From Halomonas campaniensis (GTDB lineage: Bacteria; Pseudomonadota; Gammaproteobacteria; Pseudomonadales; Halomonadaceae): a stretch of 64,000 nt of DNA. Numbering within the stretch: position 1 is the first letter of the stretch; the number at the start of each line of letters is the position of its first letter. Both the position numbers and the translations under genes were made by a program. The DNA is taken from positions 836,213-900,212 of the forward strand of contig NZ_JPUA01000034.1 in the NCBI RefSeq assembly GCF_002211105.1, given 5' to 3'. The notes beneath the pieces are model-generated. The model made no database searches. It saw only the letters and a program-made list of their open reading frames with translations, and was not told where the DNA came from. Below, one piece after another: positions 17,347 to 26,544 of this stretch.

Positions 17347-17430
17347 TTAAAAAGGCAGCACGCCGCTGAAGCCGACACCGAGTACGGCAACGATAACAAC
17401 AACGATAACGACGATAGTGGTAGTAGACAT
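17347..17430 (-). CDS. 27-residue hydrophobic membrane peptide
   Basis: A short frame starting ATG at 17430 with AAGGAAGAG ideally placed upstream. The product starts MSTTTIVVIVVVIVAVLGVG and ends with FSGVLPF, one continuous membrane segment with almost no charge. The strong ribosome site, the clean membrane-spanning composition and the absence of any competing frame argue it is real. It could be a small membrane protein, a leader, or a toxin-like peptide; none of these can be told from sequence. It lies between the Crp/Fnr gene and a LysR gene, all on the minus strand. Confidence 0.6.
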   Translation of the reverse strand: MSTTTIVVIVVVIVAVLGVGFSGVLPF

Positions 17431-17597
17431 ATTCTCTTCCTTTGAGTAGTGAGCGTTTCTACAGCGTAGTCGCGAAAGCGCTATTTCGCACGTTGGCAAA
17501 AACAGCTGCACTGCGTTTCCTCACGACGGAATGAAGTAACCAGCATGCGCCAGCGAGAGTAAGGCAGGTAGGGGGGCTGCTGAGCTTGGCGCCGTGC

Positions 17598-18497
17598 TTA
17601 CCTGATTTGCTGTTGTTCTTTTAGGCAGTTAAGCAGCAACTGACGGATTTCTTCATGTTGCTTCGCATCGCCGCGCCATATGCAGTGCGACTGATGTCGT
17701 GTCGTTGAATCGCTCAGAGGGAGAAAGCTCACATTGGAAAATCCAGCCTTGGCAAGTGATTGGGGAACTAGAGCAACGCCCATCGCATTGGCTACCAGGG
17801 CAAGAATGGTCAACCAGTGGGAGACTTCGTGACAAATATGGGGTTTAACATCGGCGTGGTGGAATAGACCGATGATCCTGTCGTAATAGTGAGGGGCAAG
17901 GTCGCGTCCAAACAGGATGATGGGCTCATTGTCCAGTTCCTTGACCGCCAACTCGCGTCGGCCTGCCAGGTGGTGATGTGCTGGCAAGCAGCACAGGAAG
18001 GGCTCGTCCGACAGGATGACCGACTCGATCCCCACGGGTAACGGCATCGAGTGGATGAAGCCGATATCGAGTTGTTCTTGCATCACTGCTTCTACTTGAT
18101 CTGCCGAGTTGCGTTCGATCAATTGTATTTCGATGCCGGGATAGCGGGATTGCAGGCGTTTGAGCAGTTCCGGCAGGCCGCGAAAGAGCATGGCGGGAGT
18201 AAACCCGACACGCACCAGGCCGGTAGCGCTTGAAGCAATGCGCTGCACCAGCGTTTGCGAGTCTTCTAGCTGCTCGAGAATCCGGCGTGCCTGGCGCTGG
18301 AAGGCTTCTCCGGCGGGTGTGAGGGTAACGCGTTTGCTATTGCGCAGCAGCAGCTTGACCTTTAGCTCCTCTTCCAGTTGACGCAGGCTGGCACTTAGCG
18401 GTGGTTGAGAAATATGCAGGCGCTGCGCTGCTCTACCGAAATGCAGCTCCTCCGAGAGCACCAGAAAGTAACGCAACTGTCGAAATGTCAGCGCCAT
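17598..18497 (-). CDS. LysR-type transcriptional regulator
   Basis: A 299-residue LysR protein. The winged HTH (RQLRYFLVLSEELHFGRAAQRLHISQPPLSASLRQLEEEL, first 45 residues, CatR/BenM-like) is followed by the two-lobed effector domain (about 90-290). It is transcribed away from the acyl-CoA dehydrogenase/CoA transferase/TAXI-TRAP genes with a 140-bp shared intergenic region. That is the usual layout for a LysR activator of a neighbouring catabolic operon. The inducer is probably the imported acid or its CoA ester (inference). Confidence 0.92.
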   Translation of the reverse strand: MALTFRQLRYFLVLSEELHFGRAAQRLHISQPPLSASLRQLEEELKVKLLLRNSKRVTLTPAGEAFQRQARRILEQLEDSQTLVQRIASSATGLVRVGFTPAMLFRGLPELLKRLQSRYPGIEIQLIERNSADQVEAVMQEQLDIGFIHSMPLPVGIESVILSDEPFLCCLPAHHHLAGRRELAVKELDNEPIILFGRDLAPHYYDRIIGLFHHADVKPHICHEVSHWLTILALVANAMGVALVPQSLAKAGFSNVSFLPLSDSTTRHQSHCIWRGDAKQHEEIRQLLLNCLKEQQQIR

Positions 18498-18637
18498 TGG
18501 CTTCGTTCCTTATCGTTTCTTGTTCTTCAATCATACATAAAACTGAATCAATGGATCCTAAAACAGTATTGGAGACGGCCTCCGTACCCGCCTAATGTGA
18601 CGATAAAACATATAATAAGTCCAAGAGGTACACCGTC

Positions 18638-20404
18638 GTGAATGAACTGATACACCGCAATATCCCCGATTCCTGGGGGCAGAACAGTTACCATAACGAT
18701 CCCACCCTTTCCCAGCTTCTGGATCTTTATTTGCCGAAGGCGCTACGTCAGCACCTGGAGCGCCACTTCAACGAGATGGGAGCCCTTGCTGGCGGTGAGC
18801 TGGAAGCGCTGGCCATCGAGGCTGACAAGCATCCGCCTGAACTTGCCCTGCGCAGCAGAAATGGCGCCGAGCGTCAGCAGATCCTCAAACATCCAGCCTA
18901 TCAACGCCTGGAAGCGTATGCCTATGGGCAGTTCGGGCTGGCGGCGATGTCGCACCGCGGTGGAGTGCTTGACTGGTCGGAACCCATGCCGCCGGTAGTG
19001 AAGTATGCGCTGACGTACCTGTTCGTACAGGCAGAGTTTGGCCTTTGCTGCCCGCTTAGCATGACCGATGCACTGACTCGCACGTTGCGCAAGTTTGGCG
19101 ACGAAGCGTTGGTGAACCGCTACCTGGAAGCGTTGACCTCACAGGATATGGATCTGGCCTATCAGGGAGCGATGTTCATGACCGAGCAGGATGCAGGCTC
19201 TGATGTTGGGGCGATTACCACGGAAGCGAGGCAGGAAGAAGGCAAGTGGCGCCTTTATGGCGACAAATGGTTCTGCTCTAACCCTGATGCCGCGCTGGCG
19301 ATGGTATTGGCGCGCCCCGAGCAGGGGGAGCGGGGCACTCGCGGTCTCACGCTATTCCTGCTGCCCCGGTATCTAGAAAATGGTGATCTTAACCATTACC
19401 GCATTGTACGCCTGAAAGACAAACTGGGCACTCGCTCCATGGCGAGCGGTGAGATCCTGCTCGAAGGCGCCGAAGCTTATGTGGTGGGAGAGCCGGGGCA
19501 GGGCTTCAAGCAGATGACGGATATGATCAACATGTCTCGTCTCTCGAACGGAGTGCGGTCGGCGGGGTTGATGCGGCGCTCACTCAACGAGGCGCTTTTC
19601 ATTGCCCGCCATCGTCAGGCGTTCGGTAGCCAGCTCATCGAGCTGCCGCTTATGCAGCGTCAGCTCAGCAAGATGATGCTCACTGCCGAGCAGGGGCGCA
19701 CGATGGTCTTCCACACGGCAGAGTGCCTGCGGCGTGCCGATGCAGGGGATACCCAGTCAGCCAAGCTATTGCGCATCCTGACGCCCATGATCAAGTTCCG
19801 CACCACGCGGGATGCACGCAAGGTGGCTGGGGATGGCATGGAAGTACGTGGTGGATGTGGCTACATCGAGGAGTGGTCGGATGCCCGCGTGCTGCGCGAT
19901 GCCCACCTTGGCTCAATATGGGAAGGCACCAGCAATATCGTTGCCCTGGATGTTTTCCGGGCGATTCGGCGTGAACAGACCTTGCCGATACTGGCTGACT
20001 ACTTGCATCAACAGTTGCAAGCGTCCGTCATTGAGGATCACGAGCGCCACCTGTTGCAGGTGCTCCTCGACAAGGCAGTAGAGGGCGCGAATGCACTGGC
20101 AGAGGATCCTGCCTGCGAGCACGATGCACGGCGGATCGCCAGCGGTCTCTACCACATTACCTCCGCCATTCTTATGGCCTGGGAGGCGTCTCGGATCACG
20201 GGAGACAGGCGGCGATTGGCACTGGCCTGGCTGGTGGTATGCCACAAGTTACTCCCTCCCGATCCGCTCTCGGTCAGTCGAGCGTCGCCGGAAGCGCTGG
20301 CGCTGCTGCTCAGCGAAACGCCGATGACCGACGAACAGGTCGCGGCGGTGGTGAATACCCAAGCACTGGCGCGTTCCCACGGGCTGGAGGTGGTTCATGG
20401 ATAA
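18638..20404 (+). CDS. acyl-CoA dehydrogenase, long (588-residue) AidB/DmdC-like type
   Basis: A flavoprotein that puts a double bond into an acyl-CoA. The ACAD core is clear: MTEQDAGSDVGAITT, DKWFCSNPDA, KLGTRSMASGEILLEGA, and SIWEGTSNIVALDVFRAI with the Glu expected at the active site. The 588-residue length with an N-terminal extension of about 100 residues and a C-terminal helical domain places it with the AidB/DmdC-like long ACADs rather than the 380-residue short-chain enzymes. GTG is the likely start. It overlaps the CoA transferase gene by 8 nt, so both probably act on the same substrate. Confidence 0.87.
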   Translation: MNELIHRNIPDSWGQNSYHNDPTLSQLLDLYLPKALRQHLERHFNEMGALAGGELEALAIEADKHPPELALRSRNGAERQQILKHPAYQRLEAYAYGQFGLAAMSHRGGVLDWSEPMPPVVKYALTYLFVQAEFGLCCPLSMTDALTRTLRKFGDEALVNRYLEALTSQDMDLAYQGAMFMTEQDAGSDVGAITTEARQEEGKWRLYGDKWFCSNPDAALAMVLARPEQGERGTRGLTLFLLPRYLENGDLNHYRIVRLKDKLGTRSMASGEILLEGAEAYVVGEPGQGFKQMTDMINMSRLSNGVRSAGLMRRSLNEALFIARHRQAFGSQLIELPLMQRQLSKMMLTAEQGRTMVFHTAECLRRADAGDTQSAKLLRILTPMIKFRTTRDARKVAGDGMEVRGGCGYIEEWSDARVLRDAHLGSIWEGTSNIVALDVFRAIRREQTLPILADYLHQQLQASVIEDHERHLLQVLLDKAVEGANALAEDPACEHDARRIASGLYHITSAILMAWEASRITGDRRRLALAWLVVCHKLLPPDPLSVSRASPEALALLLSETPMTDEQVAAVVNTQALARSHGLEVVHG

Positions 20405-21593
20405 GCCCAATGGCGCACTGAGCGGAATCAGGGTGATCGATCTGAGCCGTGTGCTGGGAGGCCCGTACTGCACCCAGGTGCTGGGTGACTATGGTGCGGA
20501 TGTGATCAAGATCGAGCCTCCTGGGGGGGATGAAACCCGCGGCTGGGGGCCTCCTTTCGAAGGCGATGCAGCTTCCTATTTCCACGGTTTGAACCGCAGC
20601 AAGCGCGGGATGGCGCTGGATCTCCGCCATCATGACGGCAAGGCACTATTACTGCAGCTGTTGGAGGGAGCCGATGTCCTGGTGGAAAACTTCAAACCGG
20701 GAACCCTGGAAAAGTGGGGGCTGAGCTATGACATTCTCAGTGCGCGCTTTCCCCGTCTGATCCAGTGCCGAATCAGTGGGTTTGGTGCTGATGGTCCGAT
20801 GGGCGGTTTGCCTGGCTATGACGCCGTCATCCAGGCAATGGCGGGGCTGATGAGTGTCAACGGTGAGAAACAGGGGGAGCCACTGCGGGTGGGGCTGCCC
20901 ATTGTCGATATTGTGACCGGCCTCAATGCCGTCATTGGTATCACCTTGGCTCTCCATGAGCGTACGCGCAGCGGGCTTGGGCAGTTTGTCGAAACAGCAC
21001 TGTTCGACTCAGGGCTCTCCTTGATGCATCCCCATTTTCCCAATGTATTCTACGGTGGGCCGCCGCCGCGTCGCACGGGAAATGAACATCCCAATATTGC
21101 CCCTTATGAGGTCTACCGGACGGCGACACAGCCGATTTTTCTGGCGGTTGGCAATAATGTGCAGTTCGCGCGCTTATGCGAGTTGCTCGAATGCCACGAC
21201 GTTAGCCTGGATGAACGTTTTGCAACCAATGGTGCCCGCCTGGGTAACCGCGATGCACTGCGTGATGTTCTGGAGAGTGCCATGGCCAGGTGGGAAGGGG
21301 ATAAACTCGCCGACCGGTTGATGCGTATCGGCGTTCCCTGCGGGCCCGTACTCGATACCACGCAAGCGCTGGCGCATCCGCATACCCAGCACCGCGATAT
21401 GATCGTCAATATCGGCCATTACAAGGGCACTGGCTCGCCGATCAAGCTAGCCCGTACGCCCTCACGCTATGAAACGCCACCCCCACGCTTTGCCGAACAT
21501 ACCGACGCAATCCTTCATGAAGCAGGATTGACCGTGCAACAAATAGAACACCTTAGAGCGAAAGGCGTGCTGCCGGATGTGCCGGTGGCCTAG
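20397..21593 (+). CDS. CaiB/BaiF family CoA transferase
   Basis: A class III CoA transferase, 398 residues. The opening LSGIRVIDLSRVLGGPYCTQVLGDYGADVIKIEPPGG and the GLNRSKRGMALDLRHHDGK segment are diagnostic, and the catalytic Asp lies in the usual GLPGYDAVIQA region (about residue 142). These enzymes move CoA between carboxylic acids, so this one probably activates the substrate imported by the TAXI-TRAP system before dehydrogenation by the upstream ACAD. The natural substrate cannot be fixed from sequence. Confidence 0.9.
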   Translation: MDKPNGALSGIRVIDLSRVLGGPYCTQVLGDYGADVIKIEPPGGDETRGWGPPFEGDAASYFHGLNRSKRGMALDLRHHDGKALLLQLLEGADVLVENFKPGTLEKWGLSYDILSARFPRLIQCRISGFGADGPMGGLPGYDAVIQAMAGLMSVNGEKQGEPLRVGLPIVDIVTGLNAVIGITLALHERTRSGLGQFVETALFDSGLSLMHPHFPNVFYGGPPPRRTGNEHPNIAPYEVYRTATQPIFLAVGNNVQFARLCELLECHDVSLDERFATNGARLGNRDALRDVLESAMARWEGDKLADRLMRIGVPCGPVLDTTQALAHPHTQHRDMIVNIGHYKGTGSPIKLARTPSRYETPPPRFAEHTDAILHEAGLTVQQIEHLRAKGVLPDVPVA

Positions 21594-21694
21594 CCCTCAG
21601 TGCACCATTGTGTGCCTGACTGCCCAGTCGAATGGGTTGATAACAATCACCAATGATGTTGATGCCAATAACAACACAACATGAGAGTAAAACC

Positions 21695-22822
21695 ATGAAA
21701 CGCACGCACCTGACCACTGGCCTTATCTCCACCGTTTTTGCCGTTCTAGCCAATACGGCCTCGGCCGCAGAGCTTCCCAGCACCATGACATGGACCGCCT
21801 ATGATGTGGGCTCGCAAGGACACTCGGAGGCCTCCGCCATCGCCGATGCCTTTGGCAAGGCCTACAACACCCGCATACGTATCCAGCCTGCGGGATCGGC
21901 TATTGGGCGATTGCAGCCCCTGGTGAGCGGCCGAGCTGACTATGCCTTTCTGGCTACGGAGTCCTTCTTTGCAACGGAAGGAAGTTACGACTTCAGTGAG
22001 CGCCGCTGGGGGCCACAAGACCTCAGAGCCGTTGCAGGAAGACCGTCTACCTTCGGTGTGCCATCGGCTGCCGACGCCAATATCCACACGCTCGATGACT
22101 TGCGGGGGCAACGGGTTGCCTACGTGGCAGGCAACCCTTCGGTCAATGTGAAATGTGATGCGATCTTGGCCTTTGCAGGGCTGAGACGCGACGATGTGGA
22201 GGCGGTGATGTTCCCGACTCACGGCGCAGCCATGAGTTCGTTGGTCGAGGATCGGGCCGACGCCACCTGTACGACCACCACCGCCAGCCAGCTTTATGAG
22301 CTGGAAGAGTCGTCTCGTGGTATTCGCTGGGTGGATATTCCTGCCGATGATGAAGAAGGCTGGGCGCGCATGAATCAGGTGGCCCCCGTTTTCCAGTCAT
22401 TCCGTGAAATCATTGGCGCCGGGCTAAGCGAAGAATCTCCCGCCAACATGCTTGCCTACCGTTACCCGATCATCGTAGCCATGGCTGATCGTGACGAAGA
22501 AGAGGTCTACCAGTTCATCAAGAGCCTGGATGAGAGTTATGACCTTTATCGTGACGCGACCGCTGCCATTCACCGCTGGGCAATTGAGGACGCCGGCGTG
22601 CCGCCTATCGATATACCTTTCCACCCTGGGGCTATCCGCTATATGGAAGAGAAAGGGCTATGGAGCGAGGAGATGCAGACATGGAACGATAACCGCCTCG
22701 CCCGCCTGGAAGCACTGAAACAAGCTTGGGATAACCTGCTGAACGAGGAGCCAGACCTTGAAGGGGATGCGCTTGCCGAACGCTGGGAAGCTCGCCGGCA
22801 AGAAGTGATTGTCGCGCTTTGA
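21695..22822 (+). CDS. TAXI family TRAP transporter solute-binding protein
   Basis: A 375-residue periplasmic receptor. The start at 21695 gives a normal Sec signal peptide (MKRTHLTTGLISTVFAVLAN then TASAAEL, cleavage after ASA). The mature protein shows TAXI features: TWTAYDVGSQGHSEASAIADAFG at its start, PAGSAIGRLQPLVSGRADYAF, and DLRGQRVAYVAGNPSVN. It delivers ligand to the fused permease encoded next. A ligand of carboxylic-acid type is expected. Confidence 0.9.
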   Translation: MKRTHLTTGLISTVFAVLANTASAAELPSTMTWTAYDVGSQGHSEASAIADAFGKAYNTRIRIQPAGSAIGRLQPLVSGRADYAFLATESFFATEGSYDFSERRWGPQDLRAVAGRPSTFGVPSAADANIHTLDDLRGQRVAYVAGNPSVNVKCDAILAFAGLRRDDVEAVMFPTHGAAMSSLVEDRADATCTTTTASQLYELEESSRGIRWVDIPADDEEGWARMNQVAPVFQSFREIIGAGLSEESPANMLAYRYPIIVAMADRDEEEVYQFIKSLDESYDLYRDATAAIHRWAIEDAGVPPIDIPFHPGAIRYMEEKGLWSEEMQTWNDNRLARLEALKQAWDNLLNEEPDLEGDALAERWEARRQEVIVAL

Positions 22823-22855
22823 CCACGGGGTTGATATGTCACTGGGAGCGACATC

Positions 22856-24769
22856 ATGAGCAATTCAAGTCAACAGCGATTGGAAGGTTCGGCAAGGTGG
22901 ATAGTGATGGGGTTGGGGGCCGTCGGTCTGTTGATGACGATCAACCAAACCTTTGCCCTCAAACTGTTAGGATTCTATCCGATCGGTAATGCCTTTATCT
23001 ACTATCTGATAGGGCTGTTCCTATCGGCGGCACTACTGATCTTTCCGGCTCGCAAGGCTGATAACGAACGCCTCCCCTGGTATGACTGGGTGCTGGCGGG
23101 GGCTGCTCTTGGTGGCGCCATCTACCTTGGCCTTAATGGCCTGCGCATGACCCAGCAAGGGTGGGAGTACTTCGCCCCGCTCGAAGCAACGCTGGTGGCA
23201 ACAATCATGCTGCTACTGGTGCTGGAAGGCGTTCGCCGCTGTGGTGGCTGGGCGATTTTTGCCGTGGCACTGCTATTTGGGCTCTATCCACTCTATGCAG
23301 GCCACATGCCTGGTTTCTTGTGGAGTAATGGTTTTGGATGGGGGGAAACCATTCGAGCCCATGTCATGGGGGCGGAAAGCATTGTGGGCGTGCCGATGCA
23401 GGTCGTCGCCAACCTGATTATCGGCTTCGTCGTGTTCGGGATAGCGTTGACCATCACCGGTGGCGGTGAGTTCTTCATGAATTTCGCCACTGCATTGATG
23501 GGCCGAAGCCGCGGAGGGCCCGCCAAGGTGGCCGTCGTTTCCAGTGCCTTCATGGGCAGCTTATCCGGTAGTGCGGTATCCAATATCCTGACCACAGGAA
23601 CGATTACCATTCCTGCCATGAAGCGCAGTGGCTATTCACGCGAGTATGCCGCAGCCATAGAGGCGTGTGCCTCCACGGGTGGAACCTTGATGCCGCCCGT
23701 TATGGGGGCCGTTGCCTTCATCATGGCTTCCTTCCTAGGCGTCAGTTACGGTGAGGTCATGATGGCGGCGTTGCTGCCTGCGGTGCTCTTCTACTTGGCC
23801 CTGCTGCTTCAGGTGGATAACTATGCTGCCCGCAAAGGTCTGACGGGCATGCCCGCCAAGGATATCCCCAGGGTGCGTGACACGCTGCTCTCTGGATGGC
23901 CGTACCTGCTCAGCCTGGGCGTACTGATCTACATGCTGCTTGTCATGCGTCTGGAAAGTCAGGCACCTTACTATGCCACCTTGATATTGCTGGCGATTGC
24001 ACTGGTGCGCCGTCAGCAACGGCTGCGTATCAGCCAACTGCTGGATTTTTTCTATCAGCTAGCACACGGGGTGGGGAGTCTGGTTGCCGTCTTGGCCGGT
24101 ATCGGTTTGGTGGTCGGTGGGCTTTCCTATACGGGGGTTGCAGGAGCTTTCTCTCGTGAACTGCTGCTCTACGCAGGTGACAGCATTCCCCTGATGCTGG
24201 CGGCGGGAGCGATTACCAGCTTTATCCTCGGAATGGGAATGACGGTCAGCGCATGCTATATCTTTCTGTCGATTTTGCTTGCACCAGCGTTGGTGGGGGC
24301 TGGTCTTAACCCTCTCGCCAGCCACCTGTTCATACTTTACTGGGGAATGCTCTCCTATATCACTCCACCCGTGGCGCTGGCGGCCATTACTGCGGCCGGT
24401 GTTGCTGGCGCCAACAGTACCCAAACGAGCCTGCACGCTGTGCGGTTAGGGGCCGTGCTGTTCGTGCTGCCGTTCCTGTTTGTGCTCAACCCTTCGCTGA
24501 TTTTGCAGGGCCCCCTGTTGAGCGTGATCGCCTCCGCGTTTACAGCCATGACTGCGATCTGGCTGGTGGCAGCGGCGATGGAAGGATACCTTTATCGAAT
24601 AGGTTCGGTGGGAGTACGCATGCGTTGTGCGCTGCTGGTACCTGCCGCGCTGATGATCTATCCCGAATGGATCAGTGATCTGCTGGGCTTTCTAGCGCTT
24701 GCATTGTGCTATCTGATAGCGGTGCTGAACACTACGAAACGCGCAGATATTACGAAGTGCTCTACCTAG
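22856..24769 (+). CDS. TRAP transporter fused permease (4TM/12TM)
   Basis: A 637-residue protein in which the small DctQ-like part (about 1-130) and the large DctM-like part (about 180-560) are joined, as is usual with TAXI receptors. Typical stretches are GGPAKVAVVSSAFMGSLSGSAVSN, ACASTGGTLMPPVMGAVAFIMA and YWGMLSYITPPVALAA. Together with the upstream binding protein it forms a sodium-driven uptake system. It closes the LysR-linked operon and is a useful intact comparison for the interrupted paralogue at 31738-33648. Confidence 0.92.
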   Translation: MSNSSQQRLEGSARWIVMGLGAVGLLMTINQTFALKLLGFYPIGNAFIYYLIGLFLSAALLIFPARKADNERLPWYDWVLAGAALGGAIYLGLNGLRMTQQGWEYFAPLEATLVATIMLLLVLEGVRRCGGWAIFAVALLFGLYPLYAGHMPGFLWSNGFGWGETIRAHVMGAESIVGVPMQVVANLIIGFVVFGIALTITGGGEFFMNFATALMGRSRGGPAKVAVVSSAFMGSLSGSAVSNILTTGTITIPAMKRSGYSREYAAAIEACASTGGTLMPPVMGAVAFIMASFLGVSYGEVMMAALLPAVLFYLALLLQVDNYAARKGLTGMPAKDIPRVRDTLLSGWPYLLSLGVLIYMLLVMRLESQAPYYATLILLAIALVRRQQRLRISQLLDFFYQLAHGVGSLVAVLAGIGLVVGGLSYTGVAGAFSRELLLYAGDSIPLMLAAGAITSFILGMGMTVSACYIFLSILLAPALVGAGLNPLASHLFILYWGMLSYITPPVALAAITAAGVAGANSTQTSLHAVRLGAVLFVLPFLFVLNPSLILQGPLLSVIASAFTAMTAIWLVAAAMEGYLYRIGSVGVRMRCALLVPAALMIYPEWISDLLGFLALALCYLIAVLNTTKRADITKCST

Positions 24770-24829
24770 ATGACGTTGCTTTATACACCCACGGCGTTCG
24801 GCAGCAGAGTTTGTCGAGCGCCGTCATGC

Positions 24830-25609
24830 TTACTCTGCATCCCGCAACGCTTTTCCCAGCCTGCCAAAGTAGTCGCTGAACGCTGCATTGGCCTGCTCCC
24901 TTTGCTCGCCCTGCGGATACAGACCCATCTCCGCTTCGGGAGACGCCTTGGTACCTTTGACCAGAAAGTGATTGGTGATGGCGGCATCCTGCACAAAGGC
25001 TTCGAAAGCGCGGGCGCAGAGCTCTTCGGGTTTGCTGTAGTAGAGCTGACCGAGCTTTTTATCCACTTGCACCGAGTGCTGAAACAGCTCGCTAGGCTGA
25101 TCGCCTGCTGGCTGAAGCAGAATAGCCTTGAAGCACTTCATCAATAATTGATTAAGCGGGTGGGGGATGGGCACTGCATCGGCGAGCCAGGCGGTAGAGG
25201 CGAACATGCTGACTGGCGTGCCGCGAAAACACTTGCTGACGATATAGTGATCAAAAGCATGAAACCACTCGTGGGCAATGCTGCCGGGGCCAGCATTTTT
25301 GGCCAGTGAGAAACTGCGCTGGCTGGGGTCATAGTGAGCAGAAACGCCAGGTCGACCACCACTGCCGTACTGAAGTGCGATTGAGCCGCGTAGTGAAATC
25401 AACGCCTCTGGCCCCTGTAGAATCAGCATGAGATCGCACAGCGCATCATGAAACAGCTCGGCGGCACGGTCACGCTCAGCGTTGGTGACCCAGCGGCCAA
25501 TCTCAATAGAGCGAAAATCAAACTGGCGCCGTATCAAGGCAAAGCTACTCGTTTGCCCCTGGCGATGGTCAGGCCCGTTACGGTAAAAGTCCCGCGCTTC
25601 GATGCTCAC
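24830..25609 (-). CDS. LPD1/CLCA_X-like protein with HExxH-type motif
   Basis: A 259-residue protein resembling the CLCA_X / large polyvalent protein-associated domain 1 group. Its most striking part is GPGSIAHEWFHAFDHYI (about residue 120), an HExxH zinc-peptidase-like helix. The region ALISLRGSIALQYGSGGRPG before it and the KPEELCARAFEAFVQD helix after it belong to the same conserved core. I chose the GTG at 25609 (VSIEARDFYRNG), which has AAGGAG nine bases upstream, over a GTG 39 bases earlier. Peptidase activity is suggested by the motif but not established. Confidence 0.65.
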   Translation of the reverse strand: MSIEARDFYRNGPDHRQGQTSSFALIRRQFDFRSIEIGRWVTNAERDRAAELFHDALCDLMLILQGPEALISLRGSIALQYGSGGRPGVSAHYDPSQRSFSLAKNAGPGSIAHEWFHAFDHYIVSKCFRGTPVSMFASTAWLADAVPIPHPLNQLLMKCFKAILLQPAGDQPSELFQHSVQVDKKLGQLYYSKPEELCARAFEAFVQDAAITNHFLVKGTKASPEAEMGLYPQGEQREQANAAFSDYFGRLGKALRDAE

Positions 25610-25702
25610 TTGCCGTGTCTCCTTGCATTCCGCTATCCAGACCCCCACTAACTAACTGTAACGCATTTTAATTGCCTCATTTTCCACCGTCAGGAGAGAG
25701 AT

Positions 25703-26389
25703 ATGAGCAAGCGTATTTTAGTAGTATTAACGTCTCACGATCAGTTGGGCGATACCGGCAATAAAACTGGTTTTTGGCTTGAAGAGCTGGCAGCCCCTTA
25801 TTATGTCTTTAAAGACGCGGGTGCTGAAGTAACCTTGGCATCGCCCAAGGGAGGGCAGCCGCCGCTGGATCCCAAAAGTGATGCAGAGGATAGCCAAACC
25901 GATGAAACGCGCCGCTTCAAGAAAGATGAAAAAGCGAACGCGGAGCTTGCCGCTACCCATCGCTTGAGTGACATGAAAGCTGATGACTTCGATGCGGTGT
26001 TTTACCCCGGTGGCCATGGCCCACTATGGGATCTCGTCGACGACGCGGACTCTATTCGCCTGATCGAAACCTTTATCGCTCAAGGCAAGCCGGTTGCCTC
26101 GGTTTGTCACGCGCCGATCGTATTAGTGAATGCGAAAGACAGCGCTGGCGAGCCGCTTGTCAAAGGTCGTCAGATAACGGGCTTTACCAACGGCGAAGAA
26201 GAGGCCGTTGGCTTGACCAATATCGTGCCGCATCTCGTGGAAGATGCCTTGCAAAAGTGCGGCGGGATTTATAGTAAAGCGGATGATTTCACTCCTTATG
26301 TACGTGAAGATGGTCAGCTGATCACTGGACAAAACCCCCCTTCCTCAGCGCTGACAGCTGAGACACTGATGGCGTGGCTGATGAAATAG
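25703..26389 (+). CDS. DJ-1/PfpI family protein (type 1 glutamine amidotransferase-like)
   Basis: A 228-residue protein with the DJ-1/PfpI fold. The nucleophile cysteine is in VASVCHAPIVLVN at about residue 135, the conserved Glu in TGFWLEELAAPYYVF at about residue 26, and FYPGGHGPLWDL forms the oxyanion region. The arrangement resembles Hsp31-type glyoxalase III/deglycase-like members rather than true amidotransferases. A strong GGAGAGAG ribosome site lies before the ATG. It diverges from the LPD1-like gene. Confidence 0.88.
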   Translation: MSKRILVVLTSHDQLGDTGNKTGFWLEELAAPYYVFKDAGAEVTLASPKGGQPPLDPKSDAEDSQTDETRRFKKDEKANAELAATHRLSDMKADDFDAVFYPGGHGPLWDLVDDADSIRLIETFIAQGKPVASVCHAPIVLVNAKDSAGEPLVKGRQITGFTNGEEEAVGLTNIVPHLVEDALQKCGGIYSKADDFTPYVREDGQLITGQNPPSSALTAETLMAWLMK

Positions 26390-26544
26390 CGCACCATTTT
26401 CAATATCGCGTTTGGTGACAACGGCGAGGTTCTCTTCGCCGTTGCTATTTTGGGTACTGAAGATATTCCGGCTACGCTTATAGAGAAGTAGGTTATGCAG
26501 TGGCAATCGCTGTGTTCGCATCAGTTCAAAAGGAGACGACTAGC

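Noticed and set aside
24059-24436. 125-codon minus-strand frame in the TRAP permease gene
   Set aside because: Shadow of a high-GC membrane-protein gene; no start signal or family match.
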